A DNA stretch of 64,000 bases from Spirosoma panaciterrae DSM 21099 (GCF_000374025.1 NZ_KB893173.1:310001-374000), one strand, 5' to 3'; counted from the stretch's first letter, positions 43,801 to 53,763 are shown. Numbers and translations: made by a program. The notes: generated from the sequence alone by a model not told the origin.

Positions 43801-45374
43801 ATCTTCGGAACACTCAACGGGCGAGCCTGGTTTTCGCCATCAAGCTGGGGGGGCGTCATGGTAAAAGTAGCCCGGCTGTCGACGTCGTTTCGGCGGGTAA
43901 ATACCTTATAGTTTTTTTCCAGCTGCGAAAAAAGCTGAGCCGACGAACCCACTGTTTCCGACTTACCCAACACCAGATACCCATTAGGGTTCAGGGCATA
44001 ATGAAACGTTATTATGGCTTTACGCTGGAGCGATGTATCGAGATAGATCAGCAGATTTCGGCAGCTAATCAGGTCCAGCCGTGAAAACGGCGGATCTTTG
44101 AGGAGGTTATGCGGGGCAAATACGCACAGATCCCGAACTGATTTATTGATCCGATAATGATCATCTACTTTCGTAAAAAACCGTTGAAGCCGCCGGGGCG
44201 ATACATCCATCACTTCCCCACGCGTATAGCTTCCCAACCGGGCTTTGGCAACGGCCGATTCGCTCAGGTCCGTTGCAAATAGCTGAATATTTCGATTCAG
44301 CGAGTGCTCGCCCAATACCTCAAGTAACAGCATGGCAATCGAATACGCTTCCTGCCCTGTCGAACAGGCTGGTATCCAGATACGAATGGGATCGGCAGAC
44401 GCTTTTTCTCGAACCAGTTGGGGCAGCAGTACTTTCTGGATGTAATCCATAGTATCTGCATCCCGAAAGAATGTCGTTACGTTGATCAGCAGATCATCGT
44501 AGAGCAGCATAGCTTCGTCGGGGTGCTGGCGCAGATAGTCAGCATAGGCTCGCAATGAGTCAAGTTTATACAGCAATGTCCGACGAATTATCCGACGGCG
44601 AATGGTCGTTATTTTATAGTGGCTGAAATCGACCCCTGTAGCTCGACGTAATAGCTGAATAACACTTTTCAAATCCTCGTTAGAGCCTTCTATTGTCCCT
44701 TCTTTCAGCGTTTCCGGACTCTCATTCTCCTGATTTTCAGTTATCCTCGTTTGCTGAAACAGCGCGATCTGTCCACTCAGCCGCTCCAGTTCTTTGGCTA
44801 TTTCGGCAGGGGGCAATACGCGGTCTACAACCCCTTCGGCAATGGCAGACCGAGGCATACTTAGGAACCGGGCAGAGTCGTCCTGGGCAAAGGTGATTCC
44901 ACCTGCTGCTTTGATTGCCCGCAAGCCAAGAGTTCCATCAGAAGCCGTTCCCGACAGAACCACGGCAATGGCCCCTTCTTTCTGCCGCTCTGCGAGTGAT
45001 AGAAAAAACTGGTCGACGGGCATATGAATCGATGAGCGGGTGGGGCGTGGCTGTAAGGTGAGTGTACTGTTCGCTACTTCTAAATCCCGATCGGGTGGAA
45101 TAATGTACAGATGATTTGGCTCTACCCGCATCAGGTGTTCTGCCTCCAGCACGGTCATGTCTGTGGACCGTCGTAGTACATCGGACAGATGAGTTTCCTG
45201 CGTAGGGTCAAGATGCTGAATATATACGTAGGCAAGTCCTGTAGTGGGCGATAGGTTCTTTAACAGTTCCACCAGCGCTTCCAGACCGCCTGCCGAAGCA
45301 CCAATCGCAACAATCGGAACATCAGGTAATGGAGTAGTCTGGGTGGTATCAGAAGTAGATTGCCTCTTTGCCAT
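40866..45374 (-). CDS. CheB-CheR-PAS-histidine kinase fusion
   Basis: A 1502-residue signalling protein. Residues 15-205 are a CheB methylesterase (GASAGG Ser, YIQHLDP His, LSGTASDG Asp). Residues 235-500 are a CheR methyltransferase with IWIPACSTGQEAYS and FATDLSE. PAS-like domains and a long Glu-rich coiled coil (about 690-750) follow, then three or four more PAS domains (about 760-1265) and a kinase: H-box SASHDLRGN near 1307 and HATPase with NLVLNALKYTQ and DTGPGLPES. No chemotaxis or flagellar genes are near; such fusions are thought to be general sensors. Confidence 0.93.
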   Translation of the reverse strand: MAKRQSTSDTTQTTPLPDVPIVAIGASAGGLEALVELLKNLSPTTGLAYVYIQHLDPTQETHLSDVLRRSTDMTVLEAEHLMRVEPNHLYIIPPDRDLEVANSTLTLQPRPTRSSIHMPVDQFFLSLAERQKEGAIAVVLSGTASDGTLGLRAIKAAGGITFAQDDSARFLSMPRSAIAEGVVDRVLPPAEIAKELERLSGQIALFQQTRITENQENESPETLKEGTIEGSNEDLKSVIQLLRRATGVDFSHYKITTIRRRIIRRTLLYKLDSLRAYADYLRQHPDEAMLLYDDLLINVTTFFRDADTMDYIQKVLLPQLVREKASADPIRIWIPACSTGQEAYSIAMLLLEVLGEHSLNRNIQLFATDLSESAVAKARLGSYTRGEVMDVSPRRLQRFFTKVDDHYRINKSVRDLCVFAPHNLLKDPPFSRLDLISCRNLLIYLDTSLQRKAIITFHYALNPNGYLVLGKSETVGSSAQLFSQLEKNYKVFTRRNDVDSRATFTMTPPQLDGENQARPLSVPKIVSPYSSEIGMRNLPAGSTPNSVSDLDKLVDNLLLTQYVPASVVVNQDMEILQFRGSTGLFLEPSPGKASLNLIRMARPTLVFELRNAIHKAHKSSESVRKSGLEFKVRNKTHYASIEAIPLETATGERLFLIIFEEIDPPTTPTTQSTSARNKRIKELETELANLREDMRSIIEEQEASNEELQSANEEIISSNEELQSINEELETSKEEIESTNEELLTINQELQVRNDQLSEAHQFAEDIFRTIREATLILDTELRVKSANPAFYRLFQLTESMTERRLIYELGNRQWDIPELRLMLTDIVTSGAQFQGFELTYSSPETGDKILSLNARRVIRQQDSILLAIDDITERRRSQQLLAEREAWFHQIANNAPTLIWVADAEGQITFLNKVWLDYTGRSMKDVQEHGWVESLHPDDQAVYQVSYNRNVKVRQTFSSEYRLQRRDGEYRWMMENAQPLFSTDGTFNCYIGSSADVHLQHGLNQELDQRVQKRTEDLNTRTRQLSTLVENTPDSITRWDSNLRLLFANHAFAEKTGQSIDSLLGKTKAEMDLPDEVAGPYMTKLQQTLDTGRSQEHYNSFQTPKGLAQFYSRMVPEFGPDHTVESVLAIARDITELQQVERDLAKTALNLQAVLNSSPAAIGFLKPVRRTNQVIIDFKLVVCNAEFAAVADRTIEELTGISVYELSDKLWQEQTLPNVRRVLETGALFQEERYDPHTDQWMLITLLKYDDGVVLTGQNISLLKKAELQQEQLLGELERSNENVQVLEKLRQQLRERGELLRSASHDLRGNFGIIQGAASLLDFANSDEERQQMLAMLQRNLQQATQLLTEMLNMARLEAGKEERQIATFDVAALLNELAESVRPLADERHLWLSVEGDQGLLVESDAVKVRRIAQNLVLNALKYTQTGGVSIGWEAETDHWWLTIADTGPGLPESAQAKTGEGIGLVIVRQLCELLDGQMHIDSQLDKGTRFRLRFPKTY

Positions 45375-45499
45375 ATTTTGAAGACCGCTTCTGAACCAAG
45401 CAGTATATCAATCGTTAACTAGATATGCGTATTCGCTAAGTACTCTCTGCTGAGTATTTTTTAACTAAACGTTAATAAAGGTAAACGTTCCCAACAAAT

Positions 45500-46516
45500 A
45501 TGGCAAAACGGGATATTATCGTCATCGGCGCATCTGCAGGGGGTGTAGTTGCGCTGAAAGAATTGGTGTCGGCCTTACCAGCTGATTTCCAGCCTTCCGT
45601 GTTTGTCGTACAGCACGTATCACCCCACTCACCGAGTTATTTACCCGCTATTTTGACGGATGCCGGTTCATTACAGGCTACTCACCCCATAGATGGCGAG
45701 CTTATTCAACCTGGGCATATTTATGTGGCGCCCCCCGATCATCATCTACTGATTGAATACGATCAGGTTATTGTTAAGAAAGGCCCCAAAGAAAACCGTT
45801 TCCGGCCATCCATCGATGCTTTATTTCGTTCAGCAGCCTATACCTACGGCCCTCGGGTAATCGGGATTGTCCTTACGGGTATGCTCGATGATGGTACGTC
45901 GGGCATGTGGTCGGTCAAACGGCTTGGGGGCCTGTGTATCATTCAGGAGCCTGACAACGCCATGTATTCCAGTATGCCTGCGAGTGTTCTGAATTATGTT
46001 GACGTCGATTACTCGCTTCCTGTAGCCGATATGGCTGGCTTATTGACCCGTTTGAGTCACGAGACGGTATCACCCAAACCTGCTCTTTCGAAGGAAGAAG
46101 AAAAACGGATGGAAACTGAAGTCAATATTGCAGCTCAGGATAGTGCTTTCGAGCTGGGCATTCTGGATATGGGCGATTTCACTCCGTTGACCTGCCCGGA
46201 ATGCAATGGGGCTTTAATCAGCATTAAGGAAGGCAAACTGATTCGGTATCGCTGCCATACGGGTCATGCCTATACAGCAAGTTCGCTCCTGGCCGAGACA
46301 ACAAAGGTTGTGGAGGAGTCGTTTTGGAAAGCCATTCGCAGTCTGGAAGAAACAGTGATCCTTCTTGAGCACTCGGGAAATCATTTTGCCGAAGGAGGGA
46401 ACGAGACTGCTGCCGAGCAATTTCTTGAGAAAGCCCGTCTTACGCGGGATCGAGCCCAACTAACTCGGGATTTTGCGATGCAGCAGGAAAAATATAGTGA
46501 GGATACGGGCCGTTAG
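45500..46516 (+). CDS. Stand-alone CheB-type methylesterase with C-terminal zinc-ribbon-like tail
   Basis: A 338-residue protein lacking the receiver domain of classical CheB. The catalytic triad is visible: Ser12 in GASAGG, His in VVQHVSPHSP and Asp in LTGMLDDGTSG. The C-terminal 120 residues hold CPECNGALI and CHTGHAY, a Cys/His pattern that could bind zinc, followed by a long helix. It diverges from the fusion kinase gene, 125 bases away, and may share its regulation. Its substrate may not be a chemoreceptor, as none is in the window. Confidence 0.9.
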   Translation: MAKRDIIVIGASAGGVVALKELVSALPADFQPSVFVVQHVSPHSPSYLPAILTDAGSLQATHPIDGELIQPGHIYVAPPDHHLLIEYDQVIVKKGPKENRFRPSIDALFRSAAYTYGPRVIGIVLTGMLDDGTSGMWSVKRLGGLCIIQEPDNAMYSSMPASVLNYVDVDYSLPVADMAGLLTRLSHETVSPKPALSKEEEKRMETEVNIAAQDSAFELGILDMGDFTPLTCPECNGALISIKEGKLIRYRCHTGHAYTASSLLAETTKVVEESFWKAIRSLEETVILLEHSGNHFAEGGNETAAEQFLEKARLTRDRAQLTRDFAMQQEKYSEDTGR

Positions 46517-46550
46517 GGCAAACCGTCAAGAGTTGAAAGATCGATTGTAG

Positions 46551-46612
46551 TCATACAATTTCTGCAAAAAAGGCTGACTCGTGAGTCAGCCTTTTTTGCA
46601 GAAATTGTATGA
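46551..46612. terminator. Perfect 30-base inverted repeat, bidirectional terminator
   Basis: Arms 46551-46580 and 46583-46612 are perfect complements over 30 bases with a 2-base centre. A6 and T6 tracts flank the GC-rich core ggctgactc/gagtcagcc, so it can terminate transcription in both directions between the convergent CheB and DUF6169-like genes. Confidence 0.9.
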
Positions 46613-46670
46613 GCAATTCTTAGGAACATTGCGTTTTGCGCGATCATCGGCTATCAAATCATCCTGTTCT

Positions 46671-47168
46671 CTATTTTTCTTCTTCGCCTAACTGCATAAA
46701 CATCTCCACAATCCGAATAAGATTCGGATGATGACGGCTCACAATTAGCGATAAATAGATAATTGTGGTACGATCGATAGCGGTACGGTCAAACTTGGCT
46801 AAATCAGTCGAATGAATGGTTCGCTGATAAAACCAATTGCTGAATTTACGAAACCTAGCCTGCTCACGCCCATCGGATGAATCACAAATGAAAACTAGAG
46901 CATACCGCTGTGGAAGAAAGAAATGTTCGAAGATTGTAAAGATCGTGGTCGCTATTCGTCCGTCGGCTGGGATACGCCCACCAAACGGGTTATCGACTAC
47001 AGATATAACCATCTCAAAAATTTCAGCCTCCATATCCAGATAAGCCTCAAAATAGTCGGAAGAAGGCACAAATTTCACCTCGTATCGTATTTCGTTGTTG
47101 GTTACAAAACGATATACATACTGTTCTTCTATAGTCAGTTCATAGTCATATCCACTACTTCGTTCCAA
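46671..47168 (-). CDS. DUF6169-like hypothetical protein
   Basis: A 165-residue soluble protein resembling DUF6169: YDYELTIEEQYVYRFVTNNE, then IRYEVKF, and a late FSNWFYQRTIHSTDLAKFD segment with HHPNLI. The function is unknown. The start is unusual: the first usable codon is TTG at 47168, which overlaps the end of the preceding small gene by 14 bases, so translation may be coupled. The family name is tentative. Confidence 0.6.
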   Translation of the reverse strand: MERSSGYDYELTIEEQYVYRFVTNNEIRYEVKFVPSSDYFEAYLDMEAEIFEMVISVVDNPFGGRIPADGRIATTIFTIFEHFFLPQRYALVFICDSSDGREQARFRKFSNWFYQRTIHSTDLAKFDRTAIDRTTIIYLSLIVSRHHPNLIRIVEMFMQLGEEEK

Positions 47169-47358
47169 GACGGCTTTGCTTATTCTTTTGAATCAAACGA
47201 TCATAAACGGCCTTTACCTCAGGTTTGTTGCGGTAGTTTTCGACCGCTTCTTGCTGGGCTTGTTTTTTTACTTCCAAAAGCCGACGAATAATGTCCATGC
47301 CGTGCAATGGTTTAGCTGGCGTTCCCATAGATACCTGTGTTTGATTTACTTCATGCAT
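47155..47358 (-). CDS. Small helical protein overlapping the DUF6169-like gene
   Basis: A 67-residue, mostly helical and basic protein (GMDIIRRLLEVKKQAQQEAVENY as the main helix; the tail is rich in Lys and Arg). Its stop codon overlaps the start of the following gene by 14 bases. This small-plus-larger overlapping layout resembles toxin-antitoxin or chaperone pairs, but no known family is recognised. It lies 26 bases downstream of the ABC-F gene in the opposite direction of neither: all three read on the minus strand, with the ABC-F gene transcribed separately after it. Confidence 0.55.
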   Translation of the reverse strand: MHEVNQTQVSMGTPAKPLHGMDIIRRLLEVKKQAQQEAVENYRNKPEVKAVYDRLIQKNKQSRLGTK

Positions 47359-47384
47359 TTGCCTCTACGCTGAATACCAATATC

Positions 47385-49031
<1,647 letters not shown>

Positions 49032-49160
49032 TCAATTGAACCGCAAAGGTACGACTTTTTAGCGGGATTTAGGCAGAAAGATCGAACATGGATGGGTAGG
49101 ATTGTTATGACCTGAGCTGAGTTTTATCCGGGTAAATCATATCGATCCGCATTCCACCTT

Positions 49161-50240
49161 TCATTTATCGCGTACACAACGAAAACCGAGGTTATTACTT
49201 CCACTGGTGACTTCCCCCTTTCCCCGGCTACCGGCTTTGTAACGGATGCAGTATTCATCACTGCATAAAAACGAGCCCCCGCGCTGCACCCGTTTCACGG
49301 CTCCGGGCTCGTCGGGATCGTAACTATCCGATGGGCCTTTAGGATTGTCTTTCACCAGTTTCGCATAGTAATCGGGTCGGTAAAAGTCCTGACACCACTC
49401 CCACACGTTGCCATCCATATCGTACAAACCATACGGATTGGGGGCAAAGGATTTTACGGGAGCAACGCCCGTAAATCCATCTTCGGACGTATTGTGATCG
49501 GGGAAACTCCCTTGATAAATATTCGCCACCCATTTCCCATTCGGTTTTAATTCTGTACCCCAATAATAGGTTCGATTTCCTTTACCACCCTGAGCCGCAA
49601 ATTCCCATTCGGCCTCGGTTGGCAGCCGTTTCCCGGCCCAGTTGGCATAGGCCAGTGCATCCTCATAGCTGACATGTACAACAGGTTCGGTCTCGTGGCC
49701 TTTTAAGGTACTGGATGGTCCGTAGGGATGCAGCCAACTAGCTCCTTTCACATATTGCCACCAGCGTAAAGGATTCTCAAGCGATACTTTTTGGGAAGGT
49801 GGCGTAAACACAGCGGAACCGGGCACGAGTTGTTCGGCCGGAACCCCAGGGTAATCAGCCGGGTTGAGCGGCCGCTCGGCAATGGTTTTATAACCCGTAG
49901 CCGCGACGAATCGGGCAAACTCAGCATTGGTTACCTCATGCTCGTCCATCCAGAACCCTTTTACCGAGACCGGATGAACAGGCCGAGCATCGACAAACTC
50001 ATCGGCCCCCATCAGAAAATTACCACCCGGCACCCAGACCATGCCCGTCGTAGTACCCGTACCCAATGCAGGCCCGGATGTAGTCTGTCGGATAGCAGCT
50101 GCCCGTGAAGGCATTCCATCAGCGATACAGGCAGCGGCCGAATCGGCAGAAGCCTGCGCTTTTTCTTCAGCCGATTGATTGGTCGAGCAGCCAATCAGCG
50201 TAATTAGAAAAGTCGAAAAGAGGAGTCTACCCCACCCCAA
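49161..50240 (-). CDS. Formylglycine-generating enzyme (sulfatase-modifying factor), lipoprotein
   Basis: Converts the sulfatase active-site Cys into formylglycine. The FGE-sulfatase fold is marked by GMVWVPGGNFLMGADE, HEVTNAEFARFV, RLPTEAEWEFAA, MDGNVWEWCQDF and GFRCV. The key active-site segment RGGSFLCSDEYCIRY carries both catalytic cysteines with the C-x4-C spacing of genuine FGEs. The start is uncertain: TTG 50240 gives a good lipoprotein signal (LLFSTFLITLIGC); GTG 50279 and ATG 50408 are further upstream, the latter overlapping the sulfatase end. It follows the sulfatase gene in one operon. Confidence 0.9.
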   Translation of the reverse strand: MGWGRLLFSTFLITLIGCSTNQSAEEKAQASADSAAACIADGMPSRAAAIRQTTSGPALGTGTTTGMVWVPGGNFLMGADEFVDARPVHPVSVKGFWMDEHEVTNAEFARFVAATGYKTIAERPLNPADYPGVPAEQLVPGSAVFTPPSQKVSLENPLRWWQYVKGASWLHPYGPSSTLKGHETEPVVHVSYEDALAYANWAGKRLPTEAEWEFAAQGGKGNRTYYWGTELKPNGKWVANIYQGSFPDHNTSEDGFTGVAPVKSFAPNPYGLYDMDGNVWEWCQDFYRPDYYAKLVKDNPKGPSDSYDPDEPGAVKRVQRGGSFLCSDEYCIRYKAGSRGKGEVTSGSNNLGFRCVRDK

Positions 50241-50263
50241 CCCCTCCTCTGAAAACAGGAGAA
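50221..50263. repeat. C-rich intergenic repeat at the FGE gene start
   Basis: The text caccccaacccctcctctg followed by aaaacaggag is a C-rich stretch with a short ctcct/aggag hairpin. It covers the alternative start region of the FGE gene and makes the N-terminal extension there doubtful. Confidence 0.45.
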
Positions 50264-50370
50264 CGGCTAAGCGCTTCACTTTCTTGTTCTTATTCGCTAA
50301 CTCTGAAATAAGTGACCCGCTACTCCCCACCCCTGAAAGCAGGGCGGTCCGACGTATCGGTGAGGTGATT

Positions 50371-51945
50371 TTACGATTTACTGTCAACCAGCTTAAGAGC
50401 CTCATCATCCTTATACTTCTTTATCTGCTCCGTAAGTTTCTTTTTCAGATCGGCCATAATGGCTTCGTAGCCTTTTTGGCCGTACAAATTATGCAGGTTG
50501 TGGGGGTCTTTTTTAATGTCGTACAGTTCCCAGAAATCTTTTGGTCCGTAAAACCGGGCCAGGGTGTATTGCTCAGTACGGATGCCAAAGTGTGGGGATA
50601 CGTGGTGCGGCTGCGGGAACTCATAGTAGTGGTAATAGGCTTCCTTGCGCCAATTGGTCTTTTGTCCTTTCAACAACGGCAAAAACGACTCGCCCTGTAT
50701 ATAACTCGGAATGGCGGTGCCTGTCAGGTTGAGGATCGTGGGTGCCCAGTCGATGTTCGATACCAGTTGGTGGATGTGCGTATGCGGTTTGATCACCCCC
50801 GGATACCGGATGACGAAAGGCGTTTTCAGGGACTCTTCATAAATCCAGCGTTTGTCGAACCAGCCATGCTCGCCCATGTAAAAACCCTGATCGGATGCAT
50901 ACACGACCACCGTATTTTTAGCCAGTCCGGTTTTATCCAGATAATCCAGCAACTCGCCAATATTGCGGTCCAATGAGTTGGCAACGGACAAATAATCTTT
51001 CAGATAACGCTGGTACTTCCACTCCACCAATGCCTTGCCGGTCAGCTTCTTGTCATCAAACTCCTGACTGATTTTATCATAGTAGGCCTGAAACGGCTTA
51101 CGTTGTTCGGGTGTAAACCGATTATAGCCATTAAAGGCTCCTTTATTGTCATAATCCAGGTGCACTTTCAGATCCTCTTTGAGCCGCATGGTTTTGTCGA
51201 TGGTCATATCCTGATCCTGAGCCGCCAAGCGCCCATTGTAGTCATCATAGAAAGTCGGTGGGATCGGGAATGTCCGGTTATCGTATGCCCCCAGATCGGG
51301 AATATCGGGCAACCATTCGCGGTGCGTTGCCTTGTGACCGACAACCAGAAAAAACGGTTTCGATTCGTCCCGCTGTTTGAGCCAGTCGAGCGACAGTTTG
51401 GTAATGACATTGGTCACGTAACCCGGATAGCGAACCGTTTCATTTTTCGAATTCACGAAGTCGGAGTTGTAATAATGCCCATGCCCCGGTAGTACGTTCA
51501 GGTAATCGAATCCATGCGGCAGTGCCCCCAGGTGCATCTTACCGACCCAGGCCGTCTGATACCCATTCTTCTGCAACTCTTCAGGAAATACCGACTGCCG
51601 AACATCGAATACCTTCTCATTGAGTTTGTAGCCATTAACATGGCTAAACTGACCCGTGAGCAGTGTAGCCCGGCTGGGCCCACAAATTGAATTGGTAACG
51701 ATATTGGTATGCAGAATAGCCCCTTCGTTCGCTATCCGGTCGATGTTTGGCGTTTTAGCCAGCTTACTTCCGTACGCGCTAATGGCCTGATGCGTATGAT
51801 CGTCCGAAAAGATAAAGATGATATTCGGCCGGGCAGGTGCCTGAACCGTTGTTGATTTCTCGGGCAAATAACCGGGTGCAATGAAGAGCAGGGTTCCCAA
51901 AGCCGCCAATCCAGTCAGCGACCTGGCTATCAGTTTCAATGTCAT
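50371..51945 (-). CDS. Type I sulfatase
   Basis: A 524-residue secreted enzyme that removes sulfate esters. An N-terminal signal or anchor (residues 1-25) leads to NIIFIFSDDHTHQA with metal Asp residues 48-49 and to the active site SICGPSRATLLTG: Cys88 in C-G-P-S-R is the residue turned into formylglycine. HLGALPHGFDY, VVYASDQGFYMGEHGWFDKRW and the C-terminal sulfatase subdomain (ELYDIKKDPHNLHNLY) complete the family pattern. It resembles glucosamine-6-sulfatase-like Bacteroidota enzymes, but the substrate is a guess. The cognate FGE gene follows immediately. Confidence 0.94.
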   Translation of the reverse strand: MTLKLIARSLTGLAALGTLLFIAPGYLPEKSTTVQAPARPNIIFIFSDDHTHQAISAYGSKLAKTPNIDRIANEGAILHTNIVTNSICGPSRATLLTGQFSHVNGYKLNEKVFDVRQSVFPEELQKNGYQTAWVGKMHLGALPHGFDYLNVLPGHGHYYNSDFVNSKNETVRYPGYVTNVITKLSLDWLKQRDESKPFFLVVGHKATHREWLPDIPDLGAYDNRTFPIPPTFYDDYNGRLAAQDQDMTIDKTMRLKEDLKVHLDYDNKGAFNGYNRFTPEQRKPFQAYYDKISQEFDDKKLTGKALVEWKYQRYLKDYLSVANSLDRNIGELLDYLDKTGLAKNTVVVYASDQGFYMGEHGWFDKRWIYEESLKTPFVIRYPGVIKPHTHIHQLVSNIDWAPTILNLTGTAIPSYIQGESFLPLLKGQKTNWRKEAYYHYYEFPQPHHVSPHFGIRTEQYTLARFYGPKDFWELYDIKKDPHNLHNLYGQKGYEAIMADLKKKLTEQIKKYKDDEALKLVDSKS

Positions 51946-51976
51946 GCTTCGAAGGGTTTATTGGGTCAAAAGTCGT

Positions 51977-52085
51977 TTATTTCCTGAATTTAACCTCCAC
52001 GCTGGGTAAATAGCCAATCCGTTGGGCCGCCACCCGTAACGAATCGCCGGGTTGTATTACCAATTTCTCTCCTCCGTATACCGCT
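51977..52085 (-). pseudogene. C-terminal beta-sandwich remnant (Fn3_assoc-like)
   Basis: A minus-strand frame of about 35 codons ends at 51977 and reads AVYGGEKLVIQPGDSLRVAA, then QRIGYLPSVEVKF. This matches the last strands of the chitobiase C-terminal or Fn3-associated domain that ends many secreted hydrolases. The frame is cut off where the DMT gene ends. It has no start codon and is only the end of a lost gene, between the sulfatase and the transporter. Confidence 0.45.
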
Positions 52086-53000
52086 CTATACGAGCGATGC
52101 CAACTCCTGCCACGAGATCAATCCGATGGCTATTACCGCTAAAACCAGTCCCATTTTGTTGGCAATCGATAAGGATTCTTTAAAAAAAAGCGCGGCCATG
52201 AGCGCAGCCAGCAGAATAACGCCGATGTTGTAAACCGGGTACACAAACGCTCCATTCCCACCAAAAGCCGATAAAGCCATGACGAGCGTATAGAAACTTA
52301 GAAAATTGGGAATGCCGAGCGTAAAAGCTCCGATCAGGTTTCGCACCTGAATGGTTTCTTTTCCCTGTATCAGGCGAATCAGGAGCATCACTATCCCAGC
52401 CACAATCGCGCCAATCACCATCGTCAGGGTTACCTGAATGGTCTTGTCTGTCGAGGGAATATAATGCAGATTCATGTAGTTAATCATGGTGTTCGTAGCA
52501 CCATAAAACAGGAATACCCCGATCGGCAACAGAACGTTTGCCCCCAATCGGCTTCGCTTTGTAGAGGAGTCGGTTACCGCTTCCGGCTTATACGTGCTTA
52601 ATCCAACCGCCACTACCGCCAAAACCAGACCCAGGTAATTCAGGCTGTCGAACACCTTACCACCCGTTTTAAACACAAATAGACTAAAACATACGGGTAA
52701 GACCAGCGAGAGGTTATTGGCCAGCGACGTAGCCGTAATGCCCATGCGCTGGGTCGACGCGCCCGAAAGCATGAATGTCAGGATAAAGCCAACACCCAGA
52801 CCAAAGGCCAGCCAGGTCCAGGTCTGCGAAAAATCAATAGTAAACGACTGTCCGGCAGGCAAAAGAAGCCATCCTGTCAGAAAACAGACCGGATAGTTGA
52901 ACACGATAGCCTGAAACGTGTCGACTTTATAGCGGGGAAATATCCGAAAGTTCAGCAGCAGCAGCACCGAAAGCAGGATGCTAAGGGCTAAAAAGAGCAT
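52086..53000 (-). CDS. DMT-superfamily transporter (EamA-like)
   Basis: A 304-residue protein with about ten hydrophobic helices in two halves. Each half ends in a typical EamA helix (DSLNYLGLVLAVVAVGLSTY; IANKMGLVLAVIAIGLISW), the second with the FFKESL signature before it. Substrates of this family range from amino acids to nucleotide sugars. Its gene is divergent from the beta-barrel gene, 91 bases away. It has no evident link to the sulfatase genes beyond strand. Confidence 0.88.
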   Translation of the reverse strand: MLFLALSILLSVLLLLNFRIFPRYKVDTFQAIVFNYPVCFLTGWLLLPAGQSFTIDFSQTWTWLAFGLGVGFILTFMLSGASTQRMGITATSLANNLSLVLPVCFSLFVFKTGGKVFDSLNYLGLVLAVVAVGLSTYKPEAVTDSSTKRSRLGANVLLPIGVFLFYGATNTMINYMNLHYIPSTDKTIQVTLTMVIGAIVAGIVMLLIRLIQGKETIQVRNLIGAFTLGIPNFLSFYTLVMALSAFGGNGAFVYPVYNIGVILLAALMAALFFKESLSIANKMGLVLAVIAIGLISWQELASLV

Positions 53001-53017
53001 GAGTGTATGGGGATTGG

Positions 53018-53025
53018 TAATTTTG
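53018..53025 (+). promoter_or_regulatory. Possible Bacteroidota -7 element
   Basis: TAATTTTG matches TAnnTTTG, 66 bases upstream of the ATG at 53092. Confidence 0.4.
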
Positions 53026-53091
53026 GGGCTAAGTTAACCCGTGCAATCGGTTGTCGGTGTATCTTTCGAGTCCGAACCCGACGGTTTCATT

Positions 53092-53763
53092 ATGGACAGG
53101 ACGTTATGCCTTTTACTTTCCCTGCTGATTGTTCCTTTCGCCCTGGCTTATGGTCAGAGAAAACTGTCTGTTTCGGCAACAGTCTCCCCCACTTTCTCGC
53201 ACACGACTTACAGATTCCGGTATTTTTATCCGGAAAGCGATGGGCAGATCGTAGAACCTGTTTATTTGAACGGTAGCCGTTGGGCAACTGGCTTTTCGGC
53301 TGGCGTATCGGTCATTCGGGATTACGCCCCTGGCTGGTCCTACTCATCGGGCATCTGGTTTCAGCAGCTTACCATTCGGCAGGAACGACAGCCTACAGCA
53401 GGCGAAGGCACCGTGTCGATACATAAGCGAGTCATTCGGTTTCCCATTCAGTTGAATTACTATTCGTCAGCGAACCGATTGGCTCCTTTTTTCTCGATGG
53501 GTTTTCTGGTCGACTTACCCATTACGTCGCGGGTGGTCGTGAAGCGAACGGGCGAATCGACCCAGTATCTACGGCTGCTCGACAAGCCTCGCCCTATCTT
53601 TCTTGGGCTGCTGGGTGCCGGAGTACGCTATAAACTGACCGATCGGTATACGGTTTCCGCACAGCCCGTCTGGAGTTATAATTTTGGGCAACTGGGTGGC
53701 GCCAGCACGCACGATAAATCCTTCGAAATCAGTTTATTGATGCAGACAGCGTATGCATTTTAA
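53092..53763 (+). CDS. Outer-membrane beta-barrel protein
   Basis: A 223-residue protein from the ATG at 53092, with a signal peptide (LCLLLSLLIVPFALAYGQ) and alternating amphipathic strands such as KLSVSATVSPTF, WATGFSAGVSVIR, SSGIWFQQLTI and ISLLMQTAYAF, the last ending in the C-terminal Phe typical of beta-barrels. It resembles the outer membrane beta-barrel (PorT-like) group of Bacteroidota. The function is unknown. A serine hydrolase gene follows about 70 bases later on the same strand. Confidence 0.75.
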   Translation: MDRTLCLLLSLLIVPFALAYGQRKLSVSATVSPTFSHTTYRFRYFYPESDGQIVEPVYLNGSRWATGFSAGVSVIRDYAPGWSYSSGIWFQQLTIRQERQPTAGEGTVSIHKRVIRFPIQLNYYSSANRLAPFFSMGFLVDLPITSRVVVKRTGESTQYLRLLDKPRPIFLGLLGAGVRYKLTDRYTVSAQPVWSYNFGQLGGASTHDKSFEISLLMQTAYAF

